From contig CANPTW010000006.1 of the NCBI GenBank assembly GCA_947577075.1, forward strand, positions 1 to 64,000: a DNA stretch of 64,000 nucleotides. The letters run 5' to 3'. The stretch's first letter is position 1. Each line of letters begins with the position of its first letter. Source of the DNA: an uncultured Oscillibacter sp. GTDB lineage: Bacteria; Bacillota; Clostridia; Oscillospirales; Oscillospiraceae. Of the stretch, positions 47,134 through 59,641 are shown one piece after another. Position numbers and translations under genes: made by a program. Below the pieces are notes generated by a model. That model saw only the letters and a list, made by a program, of their open reading frames with translations, ran no database searches and was not told the DNA's origin.

Positions 47134-48624
47134 ATGAAACGACTGCCGCAGGCCCTTGCCTGCCTTCTGCTGTGTGCCCTTCTGGCGGGGACCGCCGCCG
47201 TCCCCGCCGCCGCCCTCTCCGACGTGCCCGAGGATTTCTGGGCCAGGGAGGACATTGAACGCTGCATCGCGCTGCGGTACTTCTACCCCGAGTCCGCCGG
47301 CGTCTTCGGCGTGGGGAAGGAGATGTCCCGGTCCGAATTCGTGGTGGTGCTGTGCCGTGCCCTGGGGTGGAAGCCCACCTCTCCCGCCCGGGCCGTTTAC
47401 GAAGACGTGGAGGAAAAGGAGTGGTACGCCGGGGCGGTGGAAACCGCCTATCACCAGGGGGCCATCACCAGCCAGGACGGCAGCTTCCGCCCGGAGGACC
47501 TCATCACCCGCAGCGAGGCCGCCGCCATGCTGGTCCGGGCCCTGGGGTACGGCAGCATTGCCGGGCTTGTCCAGGACATGGCCCTGCCCTTTCGGGACGT
47601 CCAGGCCAACAACGGCTATATTGCCATGGCCTATGGCCTGGGGCTGATGGACGGCACCTCCGTCACCGCCTTCTCTCCCGGCGGGCACGTCACCCGGGAG
47701 CAGGCCGCCGCCATTTTCATGCGCCTCCACGACAAGCTCAGCGGCACCGCCGCCAGCTCCATCGGCATTGCCACGGCGGCGGAGGGCCTTCCGGAGCTCG
47801 GGGGCTATGAGGCGGTGGGCGTGGCCGCCTTCAAGCTGGCTTACAACGGCGCGCCCCAGCTTTCCCCCCTGCTGGAGGAGGAGGAGGCCGCCGCCGTCCG
47901 CGCCGCCGTCTCCGCCGCCGGGTCGAAGCCCCTGCTCTATGTCGCCGGGGGAACCTACCACCTGCGGGAGGGGGACGCGGAGAAGATGGCCGAGGTCCTC
48001 TTTCAGGCCGTGGAGGAGGGGCGGTACGAGGGCCTCTTCCTGGATATTTCCGGCCTCACCACCAACACCCAGAGCGACGAGCTCACCGCCACGGCCCGCC
48101 TCCTGCGGGAGAAGCTGGGCCGGCGCCTCCTGTACATCAGCGCGGAGGCCCCCTCCTGGAAGGGGACCATCTTCGGCTATGGCTATGCCGCCCTGGGCGA
48201 GACGGCGGACCGCCTGATTCTCCGCTTCACCCAGAAGGCGGACTCCGCCGGAGAGCGGACCGTGGCCCCGCTGGAGCCCCTGGAGCAGATCTATTACGCG
48301 CTGAACCGCCTCCGCGGCGTGGTGGACGCCGACAAGCTGACGCTGCTGCTCACCTCCGCCGGTTCGCAGTGGCAGGGCAAGGACTCCCTTCCCCTTTCCG
48401 GGGAGGAGATCACCGCCCTCCTGGAGGAGCGGGGAATCCGCAGCCATTATTCCGACCGCTATGCCTGCGCCTATCTGGCCCGGGAGTCCGGCGGCGAAAT
48501 CTGGTATCTGAACGGCCAGTCCATCCGGGAGCGGACCCAGCTGGCCCGGCTCTTTGGCGGCGGACACCTCTGCCTCTCCGATCTGAACAGCGCCCTGCCC
48601 GACGTTCTGGAGGCGATGCCCTGA
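47134..48624 (+). CDS. SLH-domain secreted protein
   Basis: Signal peptide; DVPEDFWAREDIERCIALRYF, MSRSEFVVVLCRALG, VTREQAAAIFMRL. Confidence 0.85.
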   Translation: MKRLPQALACLLLCALLAGTAAVPAAALSDVPEDFWAREDIERCIALRYFYPESAGVFGVGKEMSRSEFVVVLCRALGWKPTSPARAVYEDVEEKEWYAGAVETAYHQGAITSQDGSFRPEDLITRSEAAAMLVRALGYGSIAGLVQDMALPFRDVQANNGYIAMAYGLGLMDGTSVTAFSPGGHVTREQAAAIFMRLHDKLSGTAASSIGIATAAEGLPELGGYEAVGVAAFKLAYNGAPQLSPLLEEEEAAAVRAAVSAAGSKPLLYVAGGTYHLREGDAEKMAEVLFQAVEEGRYEGLFLDISGLTTNTQSDELTATARLLREKLGRRLLYISAEAPSWKGTIFGYGYAALGETADRLILRFTQKADSAGERTVAPLEPLEQIYYALNRLRGVVDADKLTLLLTSAGSQWQGKDSLPLSGEEITALLEERGIRSHYSDRYACAYLARESGGEIWYLNGQSIRERTQLARLFGGGHLCLSDLNSALPDVLEAMP

Positions 48625-48783
48625 GAAGTACGCGGTCCTCCGGGGCGGCCCGGGAGAAGGAGGGCGGTTCCGCCCCCCTTCCATAGGGAAGATGAAAGCC
48701 CCCTTGAAAAAGGGGGCTTCAGCGTGTCAAAAAATGGTGAAACCTTCTTCGACGGGAAGGAAGAGCGTTACGAGAGGAACCCA

Positions 48784-48882
48784 GGAGGGGTTCCTTTCGT
48801 TTTCCATCATAAGTTTTTCGGAACTTTTTAAGGTCTGAAAAACTTGCGCAGGCTGGCGAAAATACTTTTTCGCCAGCCTGAA
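48784..48882. repeat. Dispersed double-hairpin repeat, copy 2
   Basis: Nearly identical to 30018-30117. Confidence 0.85.
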
Positions 48883-48907
48883 GCCCCCTTGAAAAAGGGG
48901 GCTTTTT
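48881..48907 (+). terminator. Terminator AAGCCCCCTTGAAAAAGGGGGCTTTTT
   Basis: Same 24 nt also at about 48696-48719. Confidence 0.8.
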
Positions 48908-49118
48908 CCGGTCCGTTTTTGGGGACAGAGGGAGAAAAAGACAAAAAACTTCGTCGTTTTACCCAAAGATTTTGCACTTCCATTGTGCTAAAATCCGAGG
49001 CATTGGGATAGTTCAAAATAATCTGCAAAAACTACTTGCAATATAAAGGTATATCGTGTAATATAGTACTGAAAACTATATTACACGGTGTTAACAGCGC
49101 AAGCTGAGGAGGAGCACG

Positions 49119-49832
49119 ATGGAAGCAGCTTTGACGAAACGGGAACTGCAGCGGGCCCGTCTGCGGGCGGTCCGCCGGGCGAAGGCGCAGGCCCGGAACG
49201 AACCCCCCCGGCTGACGGTGGGGGAGGAGGTTTTCAACGCTGTGAGCCATGGGCTGGGGGCCCTGGGCGCGGCGGCGGCGCTGACGCTGCTGCTGCTCCG
49301 GTCCCACGGGGCCATGGAGCGGCTGGCCTCCTGCGTCTATGGGATCGGCATGGTGGTGATGATGCTGATGAGCTGCGTCTATCACGCCCTGCCCGCCGGG
49401 TCGAGGGGCAAGCGGGTTCTCCGCCGCTTCGACTATACGTCCATCTATCTGCTCATCGGCGGCACCTTCGCCCCCATTCTGCTGCTGTACCTGGGGGGGA
49501 CCCCGGGCGTGGCCGTCTTCTGCGTCCAGTGGGCGGTCATCCTCGCCGGCGTGGCGCTGGTGATGGTCTTCGGCCCCGGCCGCTGGCGGGCGCTGCACTT
49601 TACGCTGTACTTTCTCATCGGGTGGAGCGGGCTGGTGTTCCTGCCCCGGATGTATCTGGAGAGCCGGACCCTGCTGTGGTTCATCTTCGCGGGGGGGCTG
49701 GCCTATACCCTGGGGATGATTCCCTTCGCCGGGAAGAAGAAGTACGACCACTGCGTCTGGCATGTCTTCGTCCTGGCGGGGGCGGCCCTGCACTGGATTG
49801 GGATTTATACGCAGATCTATCTGACGCGCTGA
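49119..49832 (+). CDS. Hemolysin III family membrane protein
   Basis: GEEVFNAVSHGLGALGAAAALTLLL, SCVYHALPAGSRGKRVLRRFDYTSIYLLIGGTFAP. Confidence 0.92.
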   Translation: MEAALTKRELQRARLRAVRRAKAQARNEPPRLTVGEEVFNAVSHGLGALGAAAALTLLLLRSHGAMERLASCVYGIGMVVMMLMSCVYHALPAGSRGKRVLRRFDYTSIYLLIGGTFAPILLLYLGGTPGVAVFCVQWAVILAGVALVMVFGPGRWRALHFTLYFLIGWSGLVFLPRMYLESRTLLWFIFAGGLAYTLGMIPFAGKKKYDHCVWHVFVLAGAALHWIGIYTQIYLTR

Positions 49833-50062
49833 GAGCCGGGAAACCGGGGCTTTTGCGGCGGGAACCGGGGCGGAAGCCCCGGTTTTTTGCGCCTGCATAA
49901 AGAAGCTGTTAAAGAACCTGGGGGAACCTCGCGCCCCGCAGGCGTTTTCACTCCGGGAACCCTTGACTTTTTTGCAGGAGTTACTATAATCGAACCGTAT
50001 CGATTCCGCCTTCGCGCCTCCCGGCCTGGGCGCGGGGAGCCGACTGAGAGAAGGGATGCCAG

Positions 50063-51290
<1,228 letters not shown>

Positions 51291-51295
51291 GGCAG

Positions 51296-51790
51296 GTGGA
51301 GGCTGTGAATATCCCCCTGAATATCGACTGGCAGCAGATTCTGCTGCACTGGATGAACCTGGCGATTCTCACCGGCGGGCTGTACTTCCTGCTCTATAAG
51401 CCGGTGAAGCAGTTCATGGAGAAGCGGGAGGCCCACTACCGGGCGATGGAGGACCAGGCCGCCGGGAAGCTCCGGGAGGCGGAGGAGCTGAAGGCCGCCT
51501 ACCAGGCCAAGCTGGACGGGGCGGAGGAGGAGATCCACCAGGCCCGGGCCAAGGCCCAGGCGGCGGTCCAGCAGTCCGTGGAGGAGCAGATGGCCCAGGC
51601 CCGGCAGATTGTGGCCAAGGCCAAGGAGGAGGCCGCCAGCAGCCGGGAGCAGATCATCAAAGAGTCCCAGCGGGAGCTGCGGGAGCTGACGGTGGCGGCG
51701 GTGAAGAAGCTGACGGTGAAGGCCGACACGGACCTCTTCGACCAGTTCCTGGACCTGGCGGAGGGAGGAATGCCCCATGAGGACCACTAG
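51296..51790 (+). CDS. atpF: F-type ATP synthase subunit b
   Basis: N-terminal TM then long coiled coil, between c and alpha. Confidence 0.92.
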   Translation: MEAVNIPLNIDWQQILLHWMNLAILTGGLYFLLYKPVKQFMEKREAHYRAMEDQAAGKLREAEELKAAYQAKLDGAEEEIHQARAKAQAAVQQSVEEQMAQARQIVAKAKEEAASSREQIIKESQRELRELTVAAVKKLTVKADTDLFDQFLDLAEGGMPHEDH

Positions 51791-53531
51791 AGGCGCGCTG
51801 ACGGCGGTGCTCCGCAGCGCCGTGAGGCCCACGGAGGAACAGACGCGGCGCTTTGAGAAATTCCTGGCCGGCAGGTACAAGCGGAAGATCCCCCTCCGCT
51901 GGGAGGAGGACCCGGCCCTGAAGCAGGGCTTCCGCCTCCAGGCGGGAGCGGACATGTACGACTGGACCATGCAGGGCCGGGTCCGGCAGTTCCGGGACTA
52001 TGTCCGGGGACTGGAGAGCGGCTCCAACGACATTCTGCCCCTGATGCGCCAGGCGGTAGAGGACTGGACCGTGGCCGTGAACCCGGAGGAGATCGGCGAG
52101 GTCGTGTCCGTGGACGGCGAGATCGCCGTGGTCAAGGGCCTGGACCACGCCCAGTACGGGGAGATTCTGGTCTTCAACTCCGGCGTCAAGGGTATGGTCC
52201 AGGATTTGCGCCGGGATGGCGTCAGCTGCATTCTCTTTGGCAGCGGCGAGGAGGTCTCTGCCGGGAGCATGGTCCGGCGAACCCTCAAGACCGCCGGCAT
52301 GCCGGTGGGCGAGGGCTTCCTGGGCCGGGTGGTGGACGCCCTGGGCGTCCCCATGGACGGCAAGGGCAAAATCATGGCAGAGTCCCACCGGCCCATGGAA
52401 GCTCCGGCTCCGGGCATCCTGGACCGACAGCCGGTGAACACCCCCATGGAGACGGGTCTTTTGGCCATCGACTCCATGTTTCCCATTGGCCGGGGCCAGC
52501 GGGAGCTGATCATCGGCGACCGCCAGACCGGCAAAACCGCCATCGCCCTGGACACCATCCTGAACCAGAAGGGGAAGGACGTGGTGTGCATCTACGTGGC
52601 CATTGGGCAGAAGTCCAGCTCCGTTGCCCAGATTGTGGAGAACCTGAGCCGCCGGGGGGCCATGGAGTACACCGCCGTGGTCAGCGCCCCGGCCAGCGCC
52701 TCCGCGGCCCTCCAGTACATCGCGCCCTATGCGGGCTGCGCCCTGGGGGAGCACTTCATGCGCCAGGGGCGGGACGTGCTCATCGTCTACGACGACCTCA
52801 GCAAGCACGCCATCGCCTACCGGACCCTGAGCCTCCTGCTGGAGCGGTCCCCCGGGCGGGAGGCCTACCCCGGCGACGTGTTCTACCTCCATTCCCGGCT
52901 CCTGGAGCGGGCGGCCCACCTCTCCGACGAGCTGGGGGGCGGCAGCATGACCGCCCTGCCCATCGTGGAGACCCAGGCGGGGGACGTGTCCGCCTATATT
53001 CCCACCAACATCATCTCCATCACCGACGGGCAGATCTTCCTGGAGAGCGACCTGTTCTTCGCGGGGCAGCGGCCCGCGGTGAACGTGGGCCTCTCGGTCT
53101 CCCGCGTGGGCGGCGACGCCCAGACCAAGGCTATGAAAAAGGCCGTGGGCACCCTCCGGCTGGACCTGGCCCAGTACCGGGAGATGGAGGTCTTCACCCA
53201 GTTTTCCAGCGACCTGGACGACGCCACGAAGCGCCAGCTCAGCTACGGCCAGGGGCTGATGCGCCTGCTGCGCCAGCCCCGGTACGCCCCCCTGTCCCAG
53301 CACCAGCAGGTGGTGGTCCTGGCGTCCGCCATGGCCCACGTCATGCAGGACGTGCCCCTGGAGCAGATGGACGCCTTCCGGGCGCACCTGCTGAGAGCGG
53401 TGGAGGAGGAGGCCCCGGACCTCTGCGCCCGGATCGACCGCACCGGGCAGATGGACCCGGAGGACCGGGAGGAGATCGTCTCCCTGGCGAAGCGCGCCCG
53501 GGAGAGCTTTGGCGGGAAGCGGGGCGGCTGA
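51777..53531 (+). CDS. atpA: F-type ATP synthase subunit alpha with N-terminal delta-CTD-like domain
   Basis: Alpha core GDRQTGKTAIALDTI; N-terminus LRSAVRPTEEQTRRFEKFLAGRYKRKIPLRWEEDPALKQGFRLQAGADMYDWTMQGRVRQFRDYVRGLE. Confidence 0.9.
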   Translation: MRTTRGALTAVLRSAVRPTEEQTRRFEKFLAGRYKRKIPLRWEEDPALKQGFRLQAGADMYDWTMQGRVRQFRDYVRGLESGSNDILPLMRQAVEDWTVAVNPEEIGEVVSVDGEIAVVKGLDHAQYGEILVFNSGVKGMVQDLRRDGVSCILFGSGEEVSAGSMVRRTLKTAGMPVGEGFLGRVVDALGVPMDGKGKIMAESHRPMEAPAPGILDRQPVNTPMETGLLAIDSMFPIGRGQRELIIGDRQTGKTAIALDTILNQKGKDVVCIYVAIGQKSSSVAQIVENLSRRGAMEYTAVVSAPASASAALQYIAPYAGCALGEHFMRQGRDVLIVYDDLSKHAIAYRTLSLLLERSPGREAYPGDVFYLHSRLLERAAHLSDELGGGSMTALPIVETQAGDVSAYIPTNIISITDGQIFLESDLFFAGQRPAVNVGLSVSRVGGDAQTKAMKKAVGTLRLDLAQYREMEVFTQFSSDLDDATKRQLSYGQGLMRLLRQPRYAPLSQHQQVVVLASAMAHVMQDVPLEQMDAFRAHLLRAVEEEAPDLCARIDRTGQMDPEDREEIVSLAKRARESFGGKRGG

Positions 53532-53532
53532 C

Positions 53533-54429
53533 ATGGCGGGGACCAAGGAGATCAAGACCCACATCGAGAGCGTGGGGGAGACCCGGAAAATCACCAACGC
53601 CATGTACCTCATCGCCTCCACCAAGCTCCGCCGGGCCCGGCAGGAGCTGGACCAGACCCGCCCCTATTTCGAGGCCCTCCGGGGGGAGATCCGGCGGATT
53701 TTCCGCACGGCCTATAATGTGGACAGCCGCTTTTTCTATCCCATTGGCAGCGACGCGCCCTTGAAGGGGACCTACGGCTGCCTGCTGATCACCGCGGACA
53801 AGGGCCTGGCGGGGGCCTATAATCAAAATGCCATCCGGGAGGCCCAGAAGCTTCTGGAGGGGCACCCGGACACGAAGCTCTTCGTCGTCGGGGAGTACGG
53901 GCGGCGCTTTTTCGACCAGCGGAAAATCCCCATTGAGCACAGCTTCCTCTACACCGCCCAGAATCCCACCATGGCCCGGGCCCGGGAGATCAGCGCGCTG
54001 CTGCTGGACGGGTTCGACCGGGGGGAGCTGAAGGAGATTTACGTCATCTACACGGACATGGAAAGCGCCATGAGCTTCCAGGCCAGGGCCGCCCGCCTGC
54101 TGCCCTTCCACCGGACCCATTTTGCCGGCGCGCCCCAGGGGGGAAGCGCCATGACGGAGCGGTTTGAGTTTTATCCCGACGTGGGCGCCGTGCTGAACAG
54201 CATCATGCGGAGCTATGTCACCGGCTTTATTTACAGCGCCCTGATCGACAGCTTCTGCTGTGAGCAAAACGCCCGGATGACCGCCATGGACAACGCGGAC
54301 CGGAACGCGGGGAAGCTGCTGGGGGAGCTGTCCCTCCAGTACAACCGGGTCCGGCAGGCGGCCATCACCCAGGAGATCACGGAGATTTCCGCCGGGGCCA
54401 GGGCCCAGCGTCAGAAGAAGGGAAGGTAA
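53533..54429 (+). CDS. atpG: F-type ATP synthase subunit gamma
   Basis: IKTHIESVGETRKITNAMYLIASTKLRRA; C-terminal NRVRQAAITQEITEIS. Confidence 0.95.
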   Translation: MAGTKEIKTHIESVGETRKITNAMYLIASTKLRRARQELDQTRPYFEALRGEIRRIFRTAYNVDSRFFYPIGSDAPLKGTYGCLLITADKGLAGAYNQNAIREAQKLLEGHPDTKLFVVGEYGRRFFDQRKIPIEHSFLYTAQNPTMARAREISALLLDGFDRGELKEIYVIYTDMESAMSFQARAARLLPFHRTHFAGAPQGGSAMTERFEFYPDVGAVLNSIMRSYVTGFIYSALIDSFCCEQNARMTAMDNADRNAGKLLGELSLQYNRVRQAAITQEITEISAGARAQRQKKGR

Positions 54430-55838
<1,409 letters not shown>

Positions 55839-55839
<1 letters not shown>

Positions 55840-56249
55840 TGGAAGTCTTTCAGGCCCACATCCTGGCGGCGGACCGGAGCTTCTACGAGGGGCCCTGCAT
55901 CAGATTGACCGTCCCCACCAGCGACGGGGAGCAGGGCATCCTGGCCCACCACAGCGACATGATTGCCGCCGTGCTGCCGGGGACCCTGCGCTATCAGGTC
56001 CCGGACGGGCCGGTACAATTGGCGGCGGTGTCCGGCGGCATGGTGAAGATTGAGAAGAACGAGGTCCTGGTCCTGGTGGACTCCGTGGAGCGGCCCGAGG
56101 AGATCGACGCCGCCCGGGCCCGCCGGGAGGCCGACGAGGCCCGGGAGGCCATGCTCCAGAAAAAGAGCCGGCAGGAGTACCAGCTGGCCCAGGCCACCCT
56201 GGCCCGGGCCATGAACCGCCTGCGGGTCAAGGGCATGGAGATTCGATGA
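55839..56249 (+). CDS. atpC: F-type ATP synthase subunit epsilon
   Basis: LTVPTSDGEQGILAHHSDMIAAVLPG. Confidence 0.93.
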
Positions 56250-57532
56250 GTAAAACCGAGATGATCATTTCCCTGCTGAACGGCGCGGCGGTGAGCGTTT
56301 TCGGCAGCATGCTGTCCGCCTCCTTCAGCGGCGCGCTGGCCGCCCGGAGCGGCCGCCGGGCCTTCTGGCTGGCCGCGGCGCTGATGCTGATTCCCCAGAG
56401 CGCGGCGTATCTCTTCTGGGGCACGGCACACTGGGCTCAGTTCTATCCGCTCCTTGTGCACATCCCGCTGCTGTTTCTGCTCCGCGCTCTCACCGGAAAG
56501 TGGCTGTGGCCGGCGATCTCCATTTTGTCCGCCTATCTGTTCTGCCAGATGCGGCGCTGGCCGGCGCTACTGGTGGCGGCGCTGCTGCCCAGGGTGCCGG
56601 CGGCGCAGGAGCTGGCGGAGCTGGCGTTCACCGTGCCGTGGCTGGTGGTTTTGCTGCGCTTTGCCTCCCCCGCCGTCCGGCAGATGATGGAGCATCCGGC
56701 GAGGATGCAGTGCCAGTTCGGCCTGATCCCGGCCCTGTACTACGGCTTTGACTATCTCACGCGGATTTATACGGACCTGCTGTCCCGGGGCTCCCCGGTG
56801 GTGGTGGAGTTTATGCCCACAGTCTGCTGCGGAGCCTATATCATCTTTCTGCTGTATAACTCCGCCGAGGAGCGCAAGCGGACCCTGCTTCGGCAGACGC
56901 AGGAAAACCTGAAGCTGCAGGTGGCCCAGGCCGCCCATGAGATCACCCAGCTGCGGGAATCCCAGGCCGCGGCCGCCCGGTACCGCCACGACCTGCGCCA
57001 TCATTTGCAATATCTGCTCTCCTGCATCGAAAACGGGCAGACGGAGCGGGCAAGGGACTATATTTCCGGCATATGCGCGGAGCTTGAGGCCCAGCAGGTG
57101 CGGCGCTACTGCGAAAACGAGGCGGCCAACCTGATCCTCTCCGCCTTTGCCGACCGGGCGGAGAAGACCGGAATCGAAATGGACGTGCGGGGAGCGCTCC
57201 CCGCTGTTCTCTCCGTTGTGGACAGCGACCTGTGCGTCATCCTCTCCAATGCGCTGGAAAACGCGTTCCATGCCTGCCTGCTCCTGGCTGAAGCGGGAAC
57301 GGCCTGTACCATCGGCGTGAAATTCTCGTTTCAAAAGCAGAGTGGAAGGCTCTTCCTGCAGGTTGTCAATCCCTGCCGGGAAGAGGTCCGGTTTGAAAAG
57401 GGCCTGCCGGTGTCCGACCGCCCCGGCCATGGGATCGGGGTGCAGAGCATCCGGTCCCTCGTGAAGAAATATGGCGGCGGGTGTACCTTCCTGGCGGAAA
57501 ACGGTCAGTTCACGCTGCAGCTGTTTTTGTGA
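56246..57532 (+). CDS. GHKL sensor histidine kinase overlapping the atpC stop
   Basis: RYRHDLRHHLQYLLSCIENG, LSNALENAFHAC, GHGIGVQSIRSLVKKYGG; ATGA overlap. Confidence 0.88.
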   Translation: MSKTEMIISLLNGAAVSVFGSMLSASFSGALAARSGRRAFWLAAALMLIPQSAAYLFWGTAHWAQFYPLLVHIPLLFLLRALTGKWLWPAISILSAYLFCQMRRWPALLVAALLPRVPAAQELAELAFTVPWLVVLLRFASPAVRQMMEHPARMQCQFGLIPALYYGFDYLTRIYTDLLSRGSPVVVEFMPTVCCGAYIIFLLYNSAEERKRTLLRQTQENLKLQVAQAAHEITQLRESQAAAARYRHDLRHHLQYLLSCIENGQTERARDYISGICAELEAQQVRRYCENEAANLILSAFADRAEKTGIEMDVRGALPAVLSVVDSDLCVILSNALENAFHACLLLAEAGTACTIGVKFSFQKQSGRLFLQVVNPCREEVRFEKGLPVSDRPGHGIGVQSIRSLVKKYGGGCTFLAENGQFTLQLFL

Positions 57533-57601
57533 TGGGACCGTGATCCTGTACAGCTGCGGCGTCATGCAAGCGCCCCCTCCCGAGAGGAAGGGGGCGCTTT
57601 T

Positions 57602-58924
57602 TTATGGGGAAAGGGGCAGGCAGACCACCAGCTCGAACCGCCCGCCCCCGGCCCGGGTTTCCAGCGAGCCGCCCAGGCGCTCCGCGATCTCCCGCATTCC
57701 CATGAGGCCGAAGCCGTGGGCGGCCTTGTCCGCCTTGGTGGTGGCAAGGTCCGCCGCCAGCTCCCCGGCGTAGGCGTTTTCCACCCGGAGCATGAAGAGC
57801 CCCTTTTCCGCCCGGCAGCGGAGGAGGACGGTTTTGTCCGCCGCCCGCTCCGCCGCCTCCATGGCGTTGTCCAGGGCGTTGCCGAGCAATGCGCACAGGT
57901 CCGCATCCCCCAGGGGCAGACGTTTCGGCAGGGAGACGGCAAAGTCCGGCCTCAGGCCCGCCCGGCCCATGGCCTCCGCCTTGGCGGAGAGGACGGCGTT
58001 GGCCGCGTCGTTTTCGCACAGCCGCTTCCCGCCCCGGAGGGCCGGGGAGTCCGCCAACTGGTCGATGTATTGGAGGGCCTTGTCTGCCTCCCCGGTGTCT
58101 AGCAGCCCCCGGAGGGCCGTCAGGTGGTTCCGGAGGTCGTGGCGGAGGGTGCGGACTTGCCGCTCCTCCCGCCGGAGGCCCTGGTAGTAGCTCTCCCGGA
58201 GGGAGGCCAGCTTGTCCGCCTGCTCCAGCCGCTCATGGCCCTCCAGGACCAGGATGGCGTACAGCAGGACCAGGGCGGTGAGGAAGACGAAGGGGAGAAC
58301 CACCACCCCTAAGTTCATGGTCAGGCTGTGGGCGGCGGAGTTTGTGCCGATCCCGCCCTCGAAGGTCAGCAGCACCACCGCCAGCAGAGCGCTGAAGGGC
58401 ATGGCCGCCAGAAGCAGCACCAGCCGCCAGAACCGGGGGGAGAGCCGGGGCGGGGTTTCCGGCAGGCGCTTCCGGGTCCCCAGGTACAAGCCGCCCCAGA
58501 CGGCGAGGCGGATGAATTTCTCGGAGTAGTAGTAAACATCGTCCAGCTTAAAATGGGCCATGATGGGGGCGCAGTAGGAGTCCAAGACGGCGCAGACCGG
58601 CATGATGAGGCAGAAGAAAATTACCGTCACCGCCAGCCGCCCCGCCCGGTCCCCTCTGGAGGCCAGCATCAGCGCGGGAACGAAAGCCAGCAGGGCGAAC
58701 AGCAGGTTCGGGTCCCCCAGCCAGATGATCTGCCCGGAGACGACGCCCAAGAATACCACCAGGCCGGCGCGCCAGCCCCGCCGGGGCTTCACCGGCAGGA
58801 AGGCGGAGAGGAGCCGGAAGAGAAAGAAGCCGCTGGCCAGAATCAGGAGGAGCCAAGACCAGTGCCGGAGGTAGAGCAGTATATACTCCGCCATCCGGGA
58901 GAGGAAGAACAGCACGGTTTCCAC
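57602..58924 (-). CDS. GHKL sensor histidine kinase
   Basis: RTLRHDLRNHLTALRGLLDTGEADKALQYI, LGNALDNAMEAAE. Confidence 0.9.
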   Translation of the reverse strand: METVLFFLSRMAEYILLYLRHWSWLLLILASGFFLFRLLSAFLPVKPRRGWRAGLVVFLGVVSGQIIWLGDPNLLFALLAFVPALMLASRGDRAGRLAVTVIFFCLIMPVCAVLDSYCAPIMAHFKLDDVYYYSEKFIRLAVWGGLYLGTRKRLPETPPRLSPRFWRLVLLLAAMPFSALLAVVLLTFEGGIGTNSAAHSLTMNLGVVVLPFVFLTALVLLYAILVLEGHERLEQADKLASLRESYYQGLRREERQVRTLRHDLRNHLTALRGLLDTGEADKALQYIDQLADSPALRGGKRLCENDAANAVLSAKAEAMGRAGLRPDFAVSLPKRLPLGDADLCALLGNALDNAMEAAERAADKTVLLRCRAEKGLFMLRVENAYAGELAADLATTKADKAAHGFGLMGMREIAERLGGSLETRAGGGRFELVVCLPLSP

Positions 58925-58927
58925 GGC

Positions 58928-59641
58928 CTAGCCCTCCAGGGCCGACCGGGCCAGGGCGGCCAGGGCGGCGGACCGGCAGGCCCGACTGACGGGGATGGCC
59001 GCGTCCCCGATGAAGACCTGATTCCCCTCCATCCGGTCTATGGCGGAGACCCGGACCAGGTAGCGCTGGTGGACCCGGACGAAATCCTCTCCCACATCCC
59101 GCTCCACGTCGTCCAGCTTGCCGTAGAAGACATAGGTCCGGGCCGTGGAGACGCAGGTGACCTGCCGCCGGTCGGAGGCGAAGTAGAGGATAGTCTTCTT
59201 GGGGATGCGGTACAGCGTCTCCCCGCTGCGGCAGAGGAAGGCCTTGTCCCCCTCCCGAAGCCGGGCCTCCGCCGCCTGGGCCAGCACCTGGTCCAGCTTC
59301 TCCGGCTGCGGGGGCTTCATGAGGTAGCCCAGGGCCCCCACGGAATAGCCGTCGAAGACGTAGTCCGTGTACCCGGTGACGAAGACCAGCTGAAGGCCCT
59401 CGTCGGCGGCCCGGAGGCGGCGGGCGGTCTCCATGCCGTCCAGCTCCCCCATTTCAATGTCCAAAAACACCAGGTCCAGTTCCCCGGCGTGGCTGCCCAG
59501 CCAGCGGAGAAGCCCCTCCCCGGAGGAAAACTCAAAAAAGGACGCCCCGCCGCTCCGCCGCCGCTCCAGGGCCCGCTCCAGGGCGGCCCGGAGGGCGATG
59601 CGGGCCTCGGCGCTGTCGTCGCAGATGCCGATTCGCACCAT
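58928..59641 (-). CDS. LytTR response regulator
   Basis: IGICDDSAEARIALRAAL, LVFLDIEMGELDGMETARRL, C-terminal LytTR. Confidence 0.92.
   Translation of the reverse strand: MVRIGICDDSAEARIALRAALERALERRRSGGASFFEFSSGEGLLRWLGSHAGELDLVFLDIEMGELDGMETARRLRAADEGLQLVFVTGYTDYVFDGYSVGALGYLMKPPQPEKLDQVLAQAAEARLREGDKAFLCRSGETLYRIPKKTILYFASDRRQVTCVSTARTYVFYGKLDDVERDVGEDFVRVHQRYLVRVSAIDRMEGNQVFIGDAAIPVSRACRSAALAALARSALEG

Noticed and set aside
46609-48684. 691-aa minus-strand ORF
   Set aside because: Runs opposite the SLH gene and through merR in the wrong frame; repetitive Gly/Gln/His composition.
51657-53624. 655-aa minus-strand ORF opposite atpA
   Set aside because: Shadow of atpA.
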